DNA of 64,000 bases from a bacterium OL-1 (GTDB taxonomy: Bacteria > Actinomycetota > Coriobacteriia > Coriobacteriales > Atopobiaceae), in assembly GCA_000752675.2 (NCBI GenBank), contig LM994626.1, forward strand, positions 137,004 to 201,003, read 5' to 3'. This document shows, piece after piece, positions 17,605-26,060 of the stretch. Each line of letters starts with the position of its first letter. Position 1 is the first letter of the stretch. The notes under the pieces were generated by a model that was given only the letters and a program-made list of their open reading frames with translations, was not told where the DNA came from and did no database searches. A program made the position numbers and the translations under genes.

Positions 17605-19650
17605 ATGGCAGACAATTCCCAGAACGCCCCGGAGCAAGACCGTCCGAGCTTCCCCGCCCGCGCAGTCATCACCGGGGGCATGCCGTACGGCAACAAGAAC
17701 CTGCACTTTGGCCACATCGGCGGCGTCTTTGTGCCCGCGGACTTCTTCGCGCGCTTCCTGCGCGACCGCATTGGCAGCAAGAACGTGATCTTTGTCTCGG
17801 GCACGGACTGCTACGGCTCGCCCATCATGGAGGGCTACCGCAAGAAGGTGGAGCAGGAGGGCTACCAGGGCACCATCACCGACTACGTCCAGGCCAACCA
17901 TGACGCCCAGAAGGCGGCGCTTGACGCCTATGGCATCTCGCTCGACCTCTTCGCGGGCTCCGGCCTCGAGCCGGCGCGCGACTTCCACGCCCGTCTCACC
18001 GCCGAGGTCCTGCGCCGCCTCCACGAGCGTGGGTACCTGCACAAGATGAGCACCCGCCAGTTCTACGACGTCGAGGCCGGCCAGTTCCTGAACGGGCGCC
18101 AGGTCATTGGTCGCTGCCCCGTGCGCGGCTGCAAGTCCGAGAAGGCCTACGCCGACGAGTGCGACCTGGGCCACCAGTTTGACCCCGAGGAGCTCATCAA
18201 TCCCGTCTCGGCGCTCACCGGCACCACGCCCGAGCTGCGCCCCGTTGACAACTGGTACTTCGACCTGCCCGCCTTTGAGTCGCAGCTCAAGCAGCTCATG
18301 GACGAGTGGGACGTTGACCCGCAGGTGAGGCCCATCGTTACCAAGACGGTGCGCGAGTCTCTCGTGCCGCCCGTGGTCTACATCCAGGACAAGTTCCGCG
18401 AGAGCTTCAATGCGGTTGAGGACAAGCTCCCCGCCCACCAGCTCCACGAGGCCGAGAAGGGCCAGCAGTCCTTCTCGGTTGAGTTTGCTAACTGGCGCGA
18501 CCGTGACGACGCTCGCGCCATTCTGGAGGCGGCAGGCGTGCGCTTCCGCACGGGCAAGACGCTTCTGCCCTTCCGCATCACCGGCAACATCGAGTGGGGC
18601 GTGCCCGCACCGGAGCTCGAGGATACGAGCGGCCTCACCGTGTGGTGCTGGCCCGAGAGCCTCTGGGCGCCCATCAGCTTCACGCAGACCGCCCTTGCGC
18701 TCGACGAGAAGGCCGGCGGCACGCGCTTCTCGTCCGACGACTGGCGCGACTGGTGGTGCGCGGACGACGCCAAGGTCTACCAGTTCATTGGCCAGGACAA
18801 CATCTACTTCTACTGCGTGGCACAGCCCGCGCTGTGGGACGCACTCGACTGGGGCCTCTTCCAGGACACGCCCGTGGCCAACTACCACATCCTGTTCATG
18901 AACAAGAAGGCCTCCAGCTCGGGCAAGATACGCCCGCCCATGGCAGCCGAGCTTCTCGACCACTACACTGCCGAGCAGCTGCGTTGCCACTGGCTGAGCC
19001 TGGGCCTGGACCAGAAGGCGGTGAGCTTCTCGCCCAAGCCCTACGACACCTCCGTGAGCCACAAGGATAAGGCCACCGGCGAGGACGTCCTGGTGAAGGA
19101 CGATCCGCGCGTGGTTGACCCAGCACTCAAGGAGAGCGCCTTCCTCACCAACATCTTCAACCGCCTAGCCAGGAGCTGCATCTACGGCGCGCAGAACGTC
19201 TGCGCGGGGCACCTGCCTGCGGTTGAGGCGGATCCCGACGTACTGGACGCCTGCCGAGAGGCGACGCTTGCCTACGAGCGCTGCGCCCACGCCTTCGACG
19301 CCCACGGTGCGCTTGCCGTGGCCGAGGACTTCTGCCGCAACGCCAACCGCCGCTGGGGCGACGAGTCCAAGGCCGCCAAGGGCGACGACGCGGCCTACGA
19401 GCACGCGCTGGCAAATGCCTTTGCCGCGCTGCGCACGGTGACGCTGCTCATGCACCCCGCGGTGCCGGCCGGATGCGAGAAGATCTGCGAGCACCTGGGC
19501 TTTGCGGCCGAGGACTTCTTCTCCTGGGAGCATGCGTTCGAGACCCCCGGCGAGCTGGCGCAGGCGCTTGGCGAGAACCCCGCCGAGCACGCGCTGCCCG
19601 AGCTGCCGCCGCGCTTCGACTTCTTCGAGAAGCACCCGAGCCAGAAATAG
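17605..19650 (+). CDS. metG: Methionyl-tRNA synthetase-like class I tRNA ligase with degenerate KMSKS loop
   Basis: 681 residues from the ATG at 17605 (GAGGGAG ahead). It has the MetRS fold: MPYGNKNLHFGH with the HIGH-type motif at 34-37, the zinc-knuckle region C171-C176...C186 followed by H190, then INPVSALTG and NWYFDLPAF. QFIGQDNIYFYCV corresponds to the catalytic core and an anticodon-binding helical domain follows. The KMSKS loop reads KASSS (435-439), lacking the usual second lysine, and the last zinc ligand appears to be His. It may be a divergent functional MetRS or a paralogue with another role. The stop codon and terminator lie in a 52-bp sequence repeated at 24969. Confidence 0.8.
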   Translation: MADNSQNAPEQDRPSFPARAVITGGMPYGNKNLHFGHIGGVFVPADFFARFLRDRIGSKNVIFVSGTDCYGSPIMEGYRKKVEQEGYQGTITDYVQANHDAQKAALDAYGISLDLFAGSGLEPARDFHARLTAEVLRRLHERGYLHKMSTRQFYDVEAGQFLNGRQVIGRCPVRGCKSEKAYADECDLGHQFDPEELINPVSALTGTTPELRPVDNWYFDLPAFESQLKQLMDEWDVDPQVRPIVTKTVRESLVPPVVYIQDKFRESFNAVEDKLPAHQLHEAEKGQQSFSVEFANWRDRDDARAILEAAGVRFRTGKTLLPFRITGNIEWGVPAPELEDTSGLTVWCWPESLWAPISFTQTALALDEKAGGTRFSSDDWRDWWCADDAKVYQFIGQDNIYFYCVAQPALWDALDWGLFQDTPVANYHILFMNKKASSSGKIRPPMAAELLDHYTAEQLRCHWLSLGLDQKAVSFSPKPYDTSVSHKDKATGEDVLVKDDPRVVDPALKESAFLTNIFNRLARSCIYGAQNVCAGHLPAVEADPDVLDACREATLAYERCAHAFDAHGALAVAEDFCRNANRRWGDESKAAKGDDAAYEHALANAFAALRTVTLLMHPAVPAGCEKICEHLGFAAEDFFSWEHAFETPGELAQALGENPAEHALPELPPRFDFFEKHPSQK

Positions 19651-19689
19651 GACGAAAAAAGAGGGGCGCCGCCGGGGCGCCCCTCTTCT
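19638..19689 (+). repeat. 52-bp direct repeat, copy 1 (attL-like): 3' end of metG-like gene plus terminator
   Basis: It covers the last codons (Ser-Gln-Lys-stop) of the metG-like gene and its terminator hairpin. Copy 2 at 24969-25020 matches at 48 of 52 positions. The copies bound an AT-richer segment holding the PTS cluster. Confidence 0.75.
19659..19687. terminator. Bidirectional terminator after metG-like gene
   Basis: The perfect 10-bp stem GAGGGGCGCC/GGCGCCCCTC (19661-19670 with 19676-19685) has a 5-nt loop, A6 on its left and TTCT on its right, so it can stop both metG and the convergent PTS operon. Confidence 0.8.
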
Positions 19690-19776
19690 ACGCAATTATC
19701 CGGAGCAATGCTTGCATCGACTTCTATACCGCCACTCGATTAAAACAACAGAATTGAAGAATAACTACGAGACACC

Positions 19777-20520
19777 TTAGAATGCGTACTTGATGTTATT
19801 CCGATACTTCTCGTAGAGCGTACGATTGAGCTCATCGCCGCCATCGATATTCGCGCTACAGAAGACTGGTGGCGTCTTCACCCCCCCGTCGACAAGGCGC
19901 TGAACGAGTTCGGCAATCATTGCATTCAAAATCGCGGCGCCCACAACGGTCGATGTCGGACCAACTTTTTGTTGCAGCCCATTAATTGGAACTGCCGCGT
20001 CTCCGATATCGCCGTGGTTATCAACCACAACGTCAGCAAGCTCAAAGAGTCGTTTGCCAGAGGGGTGACGCGAAGAGACCGTCTTGGAGTAGGAAAGGTT
20101 GGTCAAGGCGATGACACTTGCCCCTGCATCTTTTGCAGCCTGGGCAACCTCGATAGTGACGGGATTACGCCCTGATACCGAATGCGCGATAAGCACATCA
20201 CCAATCTGAAAGTCTGCACGGTGCTTGGCTAGTGCGGTTCCATACCCAACAAGACGCTCCATATCACTAGTTAGGGTAATCGGACTTGCTTCGACCGATA
20301 CCTCCTTGCCGAAGATGGGATTTATCAGCATCAAGCCGCCGGCACGGTAAAACATCTCTTGGCTAAGGATTCCCGCATGGGATGCGCCGAAGATGTATAT
20401 CGAGCCATGGTCCATCACACATTTCTCTAACAGGTCAACTCCGGCACACATGTTTGCTGCCTCGCTAAATCTGACCTTTTGTAGAATTGCTTCGACGCAA
20501 TCGAAGTACTCAAACTCCAT
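19777..20520 (-). CDS. SIS-domain sugar isomerase-like protein (UPF0309-type)
   Basis: 247 residues from the ATG at 20520, preceded by GGGAGAG; an ATG at 20535 is an alternative. The sugar-isomerase (SIS) phosphosugar-binding fold is indicated by IYIFGASHAG near the N-terminus, the Ser-rich HSVSGRNPVTIEVA and the later ALTNLSYS. It resembles the UPF0309/GmhA-like group. As the last gene of a PTS operon it probably handles the phosphorylated sugar that the transporter delivers, but the reaction is unknown. It is AT-richer than the chromosome around it. Confidence 0.82.
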   Translation of the reverse strand: MEFEYFDCVEAILQKVRFSEAANMCAGVDLLEKCVMDHGSIYIFGASHAGILSQEMFYRAGGLMLINPIFGKEVSVEASPITLTSDMERLVGYGTALAKHRADFQIGDVLIAHSVSGRNPVTIEVAQAAKDAGASVIALTNLSYSKTVSSRHPSGKRLFELADVVVDNHGDIGDAAVPINGLQQKVGPTSTVVGAAILNAMIAELVQRLVDGGVKTPPVFCSANIDGGDELNRTLYEKYRNNIKYAF

Positions 20521-20547
20521 CGTTGTCTCTCCCATGAGAATTCATCT

Positions 20548-21822
20548 CTAAGCAATGAGTCGAGCAATGGAGCCGCAAACAATACCCCAGAGGTCAAAGT
20601 CCTGGCCACCATAAACCAGCATCCATTGCTGAATCGTGTTGTTGAAGAAGTAGGCTCCAAAACCAACCAGGAAGACGGCAAGGACCCCCGCAACGGCAGA
20701 CCCGATGACTGCACCACGAACACCGCCAGTGCTGTTTCCAATGATTGCGGCAGTACCAATTTCAAAGAAGCACGTAGAAATGAGCGGGATGACCACTGTG
20801 GGGAACATTCCATTCGTAAGAAGAATGGTAATTACACTCGTCACCATTGCAACAAGGAAGCCAATGGTCAGCGCATTGGGTGCATATGGGAAAACGACAG
20901 GACAATCGAGAGCTGGAATAGCGTCGGGGACGACCTTGTCGGCAATTCCCTTGAATGCAGGAACAATTTCCGCAATGAGCATGCGCACGCCCTGGAGCAT
21001 GACGGTGATGCCCACACCAAACATAATCGAATGCTGGAATATATACACAAAAGCATCAGTGGTCGTGCCGGCATATCCCCAGACAGTTGCGGGGTCCATT
21101 CCGTTAGACAGAAGCAGGAAATACATGATGAGGTAGGTGACGGCAATTGCAATGGAGCCAGTGATTGAAATCTCACGCAGGAAGCTCAACGACTTGGGAA
21201 CGTTAAGGTCCTCAGTCGAGTGAGATTTATCTCCAAACGCTTTTCCGAGGAGCCCCGAAATCACCGAAAGGCATGTCGTAGGGTGGCCAATCGTGAAGTC
21301 ATCGCTTCCAGTTACACCCTTCACAAATGGACGCATAAGATTTGGCGAGACAACCATATACAGAGCAGTAAAAACAGTCGCAAGCACAATGAGCTTCACA
21401 CCGGAAAGGCCCGCATCAACACCGGCAGCTATGAAGACGAAGGGGAACCAATACAGCATGTGACCAGTGAGGAACACGCTCTTCCACTTTGTGAAACGCG
21501 CAACAAGCAGGTTAATCGCAAAGGCAAGTATCATGACGATACCGATTTGCGTGCCATATTCAGCGCTGATATCCACCGTTGTCGAAGGAACAGCCTGAGG
21601 CATAATCGCATTGAATGCAGCAGAAATGCCATCGATTGACTTTCCGGTGATGATCCCCGTTCCTGTTGTCAGAATGAAAAAACCAATAGCGGTCATCGCC
21701 GTCCCGCGAACAATCTCGCCAAAAGGCTTTTTCTGCAAAATCAAGCCAATCATTGCAATGAGAGCAATGAAGATTGCACCCTGTCCAAAGATGTCGTTAA
21801 CGATGAAACTGAGTACAGCCAT
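20548..21822 (-). CDS. ulaA: PTS EIIC, ascorbate (UlaA/SgaT) family permease
   Basis: 424 residues with about eleven hydrophobic segments. The sequence starts with a NDIFGQGAIFIALIAMIGLI helix and continues with LQKKPFGEIVRGT, GHMLYWFPFVFIAAGVDAGL and TIGHPTTCLSV, which fit the SgaT/UlaA family of PTS permeases. These transport and phosphorylate L-ascorbate or related carboxylated or keto sugars together with IIA and IIB. Separate IIB and IIA genes lie immediately upstream in the operon (2 bp and 350 bp). The substrate is not determinable from sequence; no ascorbate-degradation genes are in the island. Confidence 0.88.
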   Translation of the reverse strand: MAVLSFIVNDIFGQGAIFIALIAMIGLILQKKPFGEIVRGTAMTAIGFFILTTGTGIITGKSIDGISAAFNAIMPQAVPSTTVDISAEYGTQIGIVMILAFAINLLVARFTKWKSVFLTGHMLYWFPFVFIAAGVDAGLSGVKLIVLATVFTALYMVVSPNLMRPFVKGVTGSDDFTIGHPTTCLSVISGLLGKAFGDKSHSTEDLNVPKSLSFLREISITGSIAIAVTYLIMYFLLLSNGMDPATVWGYAGTTTDAFVYIFQHSIMFGVGITVMLQGVRMLIAEIVPAFKGIADKVVPDAIPALDCPVVFPYAPNALTIGFLVAMVTSVITILLTNGMFPTVVIPLISTCFFEIGTAAIIGNSTGGVRGAVIGSAVAGVLAVFLVGFGAYFFNNTIQQWMLVYGGQDFDLWGIVCGSIARLIA

Positions 21823-21824
21823 TA

Positions 21825-22127
21825 CTACTCACCTTTCCTCTCAAAACCATCAATAAACTTCAGAAACTTCTCTTCAACCTCCTGCTTATCCATCAGGCGA
21901 TTGATGGCAACAACAGGCACTTTCGCGTGCTGCCGGACTCGATCGGAAAGGTCAACTGAGCAGAAAATGACATCGCACGTATTTGCAGAGCACGTGGAAA
22001 CGTCGCCGCAAAACGATTCAATCTCAACCCCGTGTTTTTTTGCAATTTCCTCTATGCTCATCCGCAGCATGAGAGAAGAGCCACACCCAAAACCACACAC
22101 TGTTTGAATCTTAGGAACACGTTTCAC
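21825..22127 (-). CDS. PTS EIIB, ascorbate/lactose-type
   Basis: 100 residues. The phosphoryl-accepting cysteine loop near the N-terminus reads VCGFGCGSS, placing the active residue at C11, as in UlaB/SgaB-type IIB domains. It accepts phosphate from the IIA protein and passes it to the sugar bound to the IIC permease. It is 2 bp upstream of the IIC gene. Unusually Cys-rich for its size (also CGDVSTCSANTC), with no known consequence. Confidence 0.88.
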   Translation of the reverse strand: MKRVPKIQTVCGFGCGSSLMLRMSIEEIAKKHGVEIESFCGDVSTCSANTCDVIFCSVDLSDRVRQHAKVPVVAINRLMDKQEVEEKFLKFIDGFERKGE

Positions 22128-22174
22128 GTTCTGCCTCCTTCCGGGGCAATGGCCCCTAGATGTATTCCAACTCC

Positions 22175-22627
22175 CTACTCATTGAGCAGGGCAGAGAGTT
22201 CATCACGGGTCTTGCACTCTCGAATGCGCCTCACAAGATGGGCGTCGTCGAGAAACTTGTATGCGATGTGCTGCAGCCTCTCGAGATGAGATGCTTTGTC
22301 CTTGCATGCAAGGCACATCACCACGTACACCGGGTCATTATCGGAATTGAAGAAAATGGGAGAATCAAAGACAGCGACTGAGATATCTGTGCGCAATACC
22401 TCAGGAGATGGGGCAGCGTGAGCAAGCGCAAATCCTGGCATTAATACAATATAGGGACCGAGTTCTTTGACGCTATTGATCATGGAATCAATGTATCCGC
22501 CAAGAATCGCCCCCGACCCAACGAGAGGCTCCGACGCTTGCCTAATAGCGTCTTCCCAAGTGTTCGCTTTGAGGCCAATCCGAATATTGTCAATTCCGAT
22601 ACTCACGGGAGATTGCGATTGCATCAA
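22175..22627 (-). CDS. PTS EIIA type-2 (UlaC/mannitol-fructose fold)
   Basis: 150 residues. The phosphorylation site stretch MPGFALAHAAP gives the active histidine H70. The later FDSPIFFNSDNDPVYVV strand is typical of the fructose/mannitol-type IIA fold used by Ula systems. It relays phosphate from HPr to the IIB protein. It is intact and closely related to the damaged IIA domain at the end of the upstream regulator, which makes the operon hold one working and one truncated IIA. Confidence 0.88.
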   Translation of the reverse strand: MMQSQSPVSIGIDNIRIGLKANTWEDAIRQASEPLVGSGAILGGYIDSMINSVKELGPYIVLMPGFALAHAAPSPEVLRTDISVAVFDSPIFFNSDNDPVYVVMCLACKDKASHLERLQHIAYKFLDDAHLVRRIRECKTRDELSALLNE

Positions 22628-22658
22628 TAGCTCCTCTTATTCAGTCTCTTCATTGCTA

Positions 22659-22829
22659 TTAGTCATGCATTAGCGCAATGGTCTTGGTGCTGATATCTGA
22701 CCTCGCGAGACTCTCCAGATTTCTCGAGGCCCCAAATATCGAGGCAAGGGCCAGCAAATCGCTCTTGTCTTGGTGCTTTATTCCAAGAACAACAATCACG
22801 CGGACATTTTTTGCGTTCTCGCTCCCGAA
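22659..22829 (-). pseudogene. Severed C-terminal part of the regulator's IIA domain
   Basis: 56 codons in the same frame as the regulator directly follow its TAA (22830-22832) and run to a second stop at 22659. They read FGSENAK, then VRVIVVLGIKHQDKSDLLALA, which matches the end of a IIA domain (compare FFNSDNDPVYVV...ACKDKASHLE in the intact IIA gene). So the stop is a nonsense mutation or a read-through codon, not the natural end. Confidence 0.75.
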
Positions 22830-24608
22830 TTATATTGGCGAGCGGGATACAAGAATTGCCGCGCAGTCATCTGAGATGCCGTCATTAACACCGGCATGTA
22901 CATATGCGGTACCGGGGGTAAGCACCATATATGTGCCGAGTTCGCATACAGCGTGAATCATTGTTTCGACATAGCGAGACTCCATTAGTCCACGCTGGAC
23001 TAATGGCATAGCTGCCAACCGAATTGCACTCTGCCAAGATTCACATGCGTCTATTACTTGAATATCATCATCGAAGACGTAGTCCGTCACACGATGAAAC
23101 GTTTTCTCATGTTTCTGCTCAGCGTAGTGTTTGACAAACTGAGAACTCATTTTGGTGTAGGGAAGTTGGTTAACGTACCCCTTCACTCTATCGATATCGA
23201 CTTGCGTAAGCATTGGATTTACGCGTAATACCGGCGCCACCGACGTCGAGAACTCGCAGGTGGCAATTATCAAATCGACATCATTTCGCCTCAGGTATTC
23301 TTCTGCCTCTCTAAGAGATTTTGGGCCAACAAGCCGGCATCCGAATAGCAGTCTTTCCAAACGTGACTTCAGCAACACGCTAGTTGCAAGGCCGAAAGAG
23401 CAGACAAAGAGGATGGTTGGGATAAGATCCTCTCCTCCGCTTGCCTCAAAAATGGACGTAAGATACATCGCTATGTATGCTATTTCGCTTGGAGGAAAGT
23501 CAACGCCACATTCTTCAAGAGTGCTTGATGTGAACTCAAGAATGAGTGGAGAGGTGAGGCGAAGATAGGACTCCATATTCTCATCATGCAACTGAATATT
23601 GTTATGCTTTCGATAGAGCGCCGCTCGAATATGTTCCGTAAGCATCGAGATGACATCTTTGACTGCGACGCCATCAATTTGCTGATACTTACCGAGCGCG
23701 TCAACCAGTTGTCTCGAGAGCTTCTCCGCCTCTCCGTTCATGGCGTCAGCCTCTGTGCGTTCTCTTTGGGATGGAAACGGACCTATTCTCTGCGAGAGAA
23801 TTAAGGTTGCCAGATAGGTTCTCTCGTCCCGCTGGGAAACGTACTGCTCGAGCATAATACGGAGCGAATCTAGCGTCTCTGCGTTTGACGATAGTTCAAA
23901 TTCGTAGCTTGCCGACTGAATGGTGTGCCGGCGCTGGATGCGGCACAAAATATAGCAAACAAGAGTTTCGATATAGTCCTCATTGAGAAACCCCATGCCT
24001 AAGATGGCTTTCGCATGCTGGACAATTTCCTTTGCGAAGGGCATGCACAAACACATATCCTCATCGTGAGCGACCAAATCACTAATGCAGTCCGGACACG
24101 GGTTATCAGCGAGAAGCTGAACAAATGCATGGCGAATGTTTAATTCGTCTGCTTCTAAAGCCAGGCCTTTTCCTTGGCAGCGAACTACCGAAATGCACTC
24201 ATTCTTGAGCACCGCTTCCACTTCGGAGAAATCACGGATTGCAGTTTGCCTACTCACTCCACAATCATTTGCAAGAAGCTGAAACGTCGCTGAATCACGA
24301 AGCAGAAGAGATGCAGTCATTACTGACAGTCTCTCTTCAGGATCAAGGATTCGTCGGCCATACGTTTCAAGCGTCCGGAGAAGCGACTGCATGCTGCTTG
24401 GAGTGCCAACCAGTACGATTCCCTTACCGCGCTTACGCTCGAGGGTCACGTTATGAATATGAGCGAACTGCTCAAGCTGAGACAAGTCATTTCTCACTGA
24501 ACGGACACTCACATGGAAGCGGTATGCAACGTCACCAATGAGCACCGGTTCATCTTGCCGACAAAGCCATTTGAGTTCGCTAACCTGTCGATTCGTCAAG
24601 TCGAACAA
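22830..24608 (-). CDS. PRD-domain PTS-regulated transcriptional regulator (BglG/ManR type), truncated in its IIA domain
   Basis: 592 residues from a TTG at 24608 (GGGGTGA upstream). Domain order: N-terminal HTH (residues about 5-60, FHVSVRSVRNDLSQLE), a second HTH-like segment (CGVSRQTAIRDF), two PRD regions (about 170-390), a IIB-like domain with FVCSFGLATS (C403) and a IIA domain with active-site H571. Such regulators sense sugar flux by PTS phosphorylation and activate the adjacent operon. An in-frame TAA at codon 593 removes the last 56 codons of the IIA domain. The gene leads the PTS operon on the same strand. Confidence 0.85.
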   Translation of the reverse strand: MFDLTNRQVSELKWLCRQDEPVLIGDVAYRFHVSVRSVRNDLSQLEQFAHIHNVTLERKRGKGIVLVGTPSSMQSLLRTLETYGRRILDPEERLSVMTASLLLRDSATFQLLANDCGVSRQTAIRDFSEVEAVLKNECISVVRCQGKGLALEADELNIRHAFVQLLADNPCPDCISDLVAHDEDMCLCMPFAKEIVQHAKAILGMGFLNEDYIETLVCYILCRIQRRHTIQSASYEFELSSNAETLDSLRIMLEQYVSQRDERTYLATLILSQRIGPFPSQRERTEADAMNGEAEKLSRQLVDALGKYQQIDGVAVKDVISMLTEHIRAALYRKHNNIQLHDENMESYLRLTSPLILEFTSSTLEECGVDFPPSEIAYIAMYLTSIFEASGGEDLIPTILFVCSFGLATSVLLKSRLERLLFGCRLVGPKSLREAEEYLRRNDVDLIIATCEFSTSVAPVLRVNPMLTQVDIDRVKGYVNQLPYTKMSSQFVKHYAEQKHEKTFHRVTDYVFDDDIQVIDACESWQSAIRLAAMPLVQRGLMESRYVETMIHAVCELGTYMVLTPGTAYVHAGVNDGISDDCAAILVSRSPI

Positions 24609-24968
24609 AATTCATCACCCCGCTTCCTGATTAGAATGTACGTGCCATTCAATATGGCAACAATGACCAATCGGAGCAGAGGAAATGGCAAAGATGAGCT
24701 TTATAGATGATATTTAGGGTCTAACCTGCATAAAGACCAAGTTTTCCGTTCATTCAAATGATCTCTTGGTTAGACAATTAAACTAAGCGGCAATCCAAAG
24801 GAAATAATGTTGCATCCGTCGAGAACACGTGGGAATAAGACTTCGTCTTTTTTCGAGTGGTGCCAACAAGTGCAGAAGAGAGGGATTTTGACAACATTGT
24901 TGTCAAAATATGGCTCACCCGAGACAGGAACTCTTGAACAAGATCAGAACTGTCACCAAAGGTACTGT
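24609..24968. other. AT-rich leader region of the PTS operon
   Basis: About 360 bp with no credible gene on either strand. It should hold the promoter of the regulator-PTS operon. The one clear element is the perfect palindrome at 24885-24909. Confidence 0.6.
24885..24909. promoter_or_regulatory. Perfect 25-bp palindrome, candidate operator
   Basis: Arms ATTTTGACAACA and its exact complement flank one central base. Each arm holds a TTGACA hexamer, so the site could overlap a promoter -35 box on either strand. It is about 280 bp upstream of the regulator start. Confidence 0.6.
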
Positions 24969-25020
24969 GAGCCAGAAGTAAGACGAGAAAAGAGGGGCGC
25001 CGCCGAGGCGCCCCTCTTCT
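24969..25020 (+). repeat. 52-bp direct repeat, copy 2 (attR-like)
   Basis: 48/52 identical to 19638-19689. It still reads Ser-Gln-Lys-stop but with AAG-TAA in place of AAA-TAG, so it looks like the 3' end of another metG allele. It includes a second copy of the terminator hairpin. Confidence 0.75.
24987..25020. terminator. Bidirectional terminator hairpin (copy of 19659-19687)
   Basis: Stem GAGGGGCGCC/GGCGCCCCTC with loop GCCGA, A4 to the left and TTCTT to the right. It lies downstream of asrC on the minus strand. Confidence 0.7.
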
Positions 25021-25023
25021 TGA

Positions 25024-25054
25024 ATGAGACAAAGGGACTGTCCCTTTGTCTCAT
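25024..25054. repeat. GAGACAAGGG-family palindrome
   Basis: Perfect 14-bp arms ATGAGACAAAGGGA and complement around CTG, 8 bp past the asrC stop. Related palindromes occur at 33370-33400 and 53388-53418. Confidence 0.75.
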
Positions 25055-25061
25055 CTTTGTC

Positions 25062-26051
25062 TCATCGCAGGTTGTTGTCGCGGTCGTAGCGCTTGGTGTC
25101 CCAGTACACACGCGTGGCGCGCTGGCACTTCTCGGGAAGCTCGACGTCCTTGAGCGCCCACTCGCAGAACTCGTCGAAACCAACACGGTCGACGATGTAG
25201 CCAATATGCTCCTTGCCCTCGGGCGCGTTGGGGTCGATGTACTCCTCGATGAAGGCATAGGTGTTCTTTACGATCTTCACGATGGAGTCCTCGTCCACCC
25301 AGCGCAGCCAGTCCTGCGCCAGTCGCGGGTTCTGCTTGCCCGTTCGGCCCGTGATCTTGACGCGGAAGTAGTGCTCGGGGCTGCGCGTCCAGGCACGCGT
25401 GGGGCAGTAGACCACGCACACGCCACAGCCAATGCAACGGTCCTCGTCGCGCACGACCTTGCCCTTCTCCAGCCTGAGCGCGCTCACCGAGCGGCGCTGA
25501 CACCAGTCCACGCACTGGCCGCAGCCAATGCAGCGGTTGGGGTCGTACTGGGGCTCGGTCATGCCAATGATGCCAAAGTCGTTCAAGGCCACGTGCGCGC
25601 AGTCGTTTGAGCAGCCGGTGAAGGCCACCTTCACGTGGCGGTTGTTGGGGAAGATCTCGTGATCCATGCGCTGCGCGAAGGCCGTGGTGTCATAGCAGCC
25701 AAACGGGCACAGGCGCTTGCCCGGGCAGGCCACCACGTTGCGCGTGCCGCTTGCCAGGTAGCCCTGGGAGGTGTCCTCCTGGTTGATTTTGGTGTCCTCG
25801 ATGATGGCCTGGAGCTTCTCGTTGACCTTGGGCATGTCCTCCATGTGGATGCCCGGGATCTCCACTCCCTGTCGGTTGGTGAGGAAGATCTCTCCCCTGC
25901 CGTACTCCTCGGCAATCTCAACAATGCGCGCCATGCTCTTGGCGCTCACCAGGCCGCCGGGAACGCGCACGCGGCTGGCGGTCATCCCGCGCTCCTTGCT
26001 CACGCGGAACGCGTTCTTCTTCATGGCCTTGACGTCGATGTCCTGAATCAT
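25062..26051 (-). CDS. asrC: Anaerobic sulfite reductase subunit C (siroheme/Fe-S catalytic subunit)
   Basis: 329 residues. AsrC carries the siroheme where sulfite is reduced to sulfide. The nitrite/sulfite-reductase motifs are ACPGKRLCPFGC and AFTGCSNDCAH, the cysteines coupling a 4Fe-4S cluster to siroheme. Two ferredoxin-type clusters follow (CIGCGQCVDWC and CIGCGVCVVYCP). Length and order match the asr-type enzyme. It is the last gene of asrABC, 9 bp after asrB, and ends at a repeated palindrome. Confidence 0.94.
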   Translation of the reverse strand: MIQDIDVKAMKKNAFRVSKERGMTASRVRVPGGLVSAKSMARIVEIAEEYGRGEIFLTNRQGVEIPGIHMEDMPKVNEKLQAIIEDTKINQEDTSQGYLASGTRNVVACPGKRLCPFGCYDTTAFAQRMDHEIFPNNRHVKVAFTGCSNDCAHVALNDFGIIGMTEPQYDPNRCIGCGQCVDWCQRRSVSALRLEKGKVVRDEDRCIGCGVCVVYCPTRAWTRSPEHYFRVKITGRTGKQNPRLAQDWLRWVDEDSIVKIVKNTYAFIEEYIDPNAPEGKEHIGYIVDRVGFDEFCEWALKDVELPEKCQRATRVYWDTKRYDRDNNLR

Positions 26052-26060
26052 GGCGGCCTC

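Noticed and set aside
17566-19062. 498-codon minus-strand frame opposite the metG-like gene
   Set aside because: Shadow; no family features, and the plus frame carries MetRS motifs.
24778-25032. 84-codon minus frame in the PTS leader
   Set aside because: Overlaps the terminator repeat and has no coding character.
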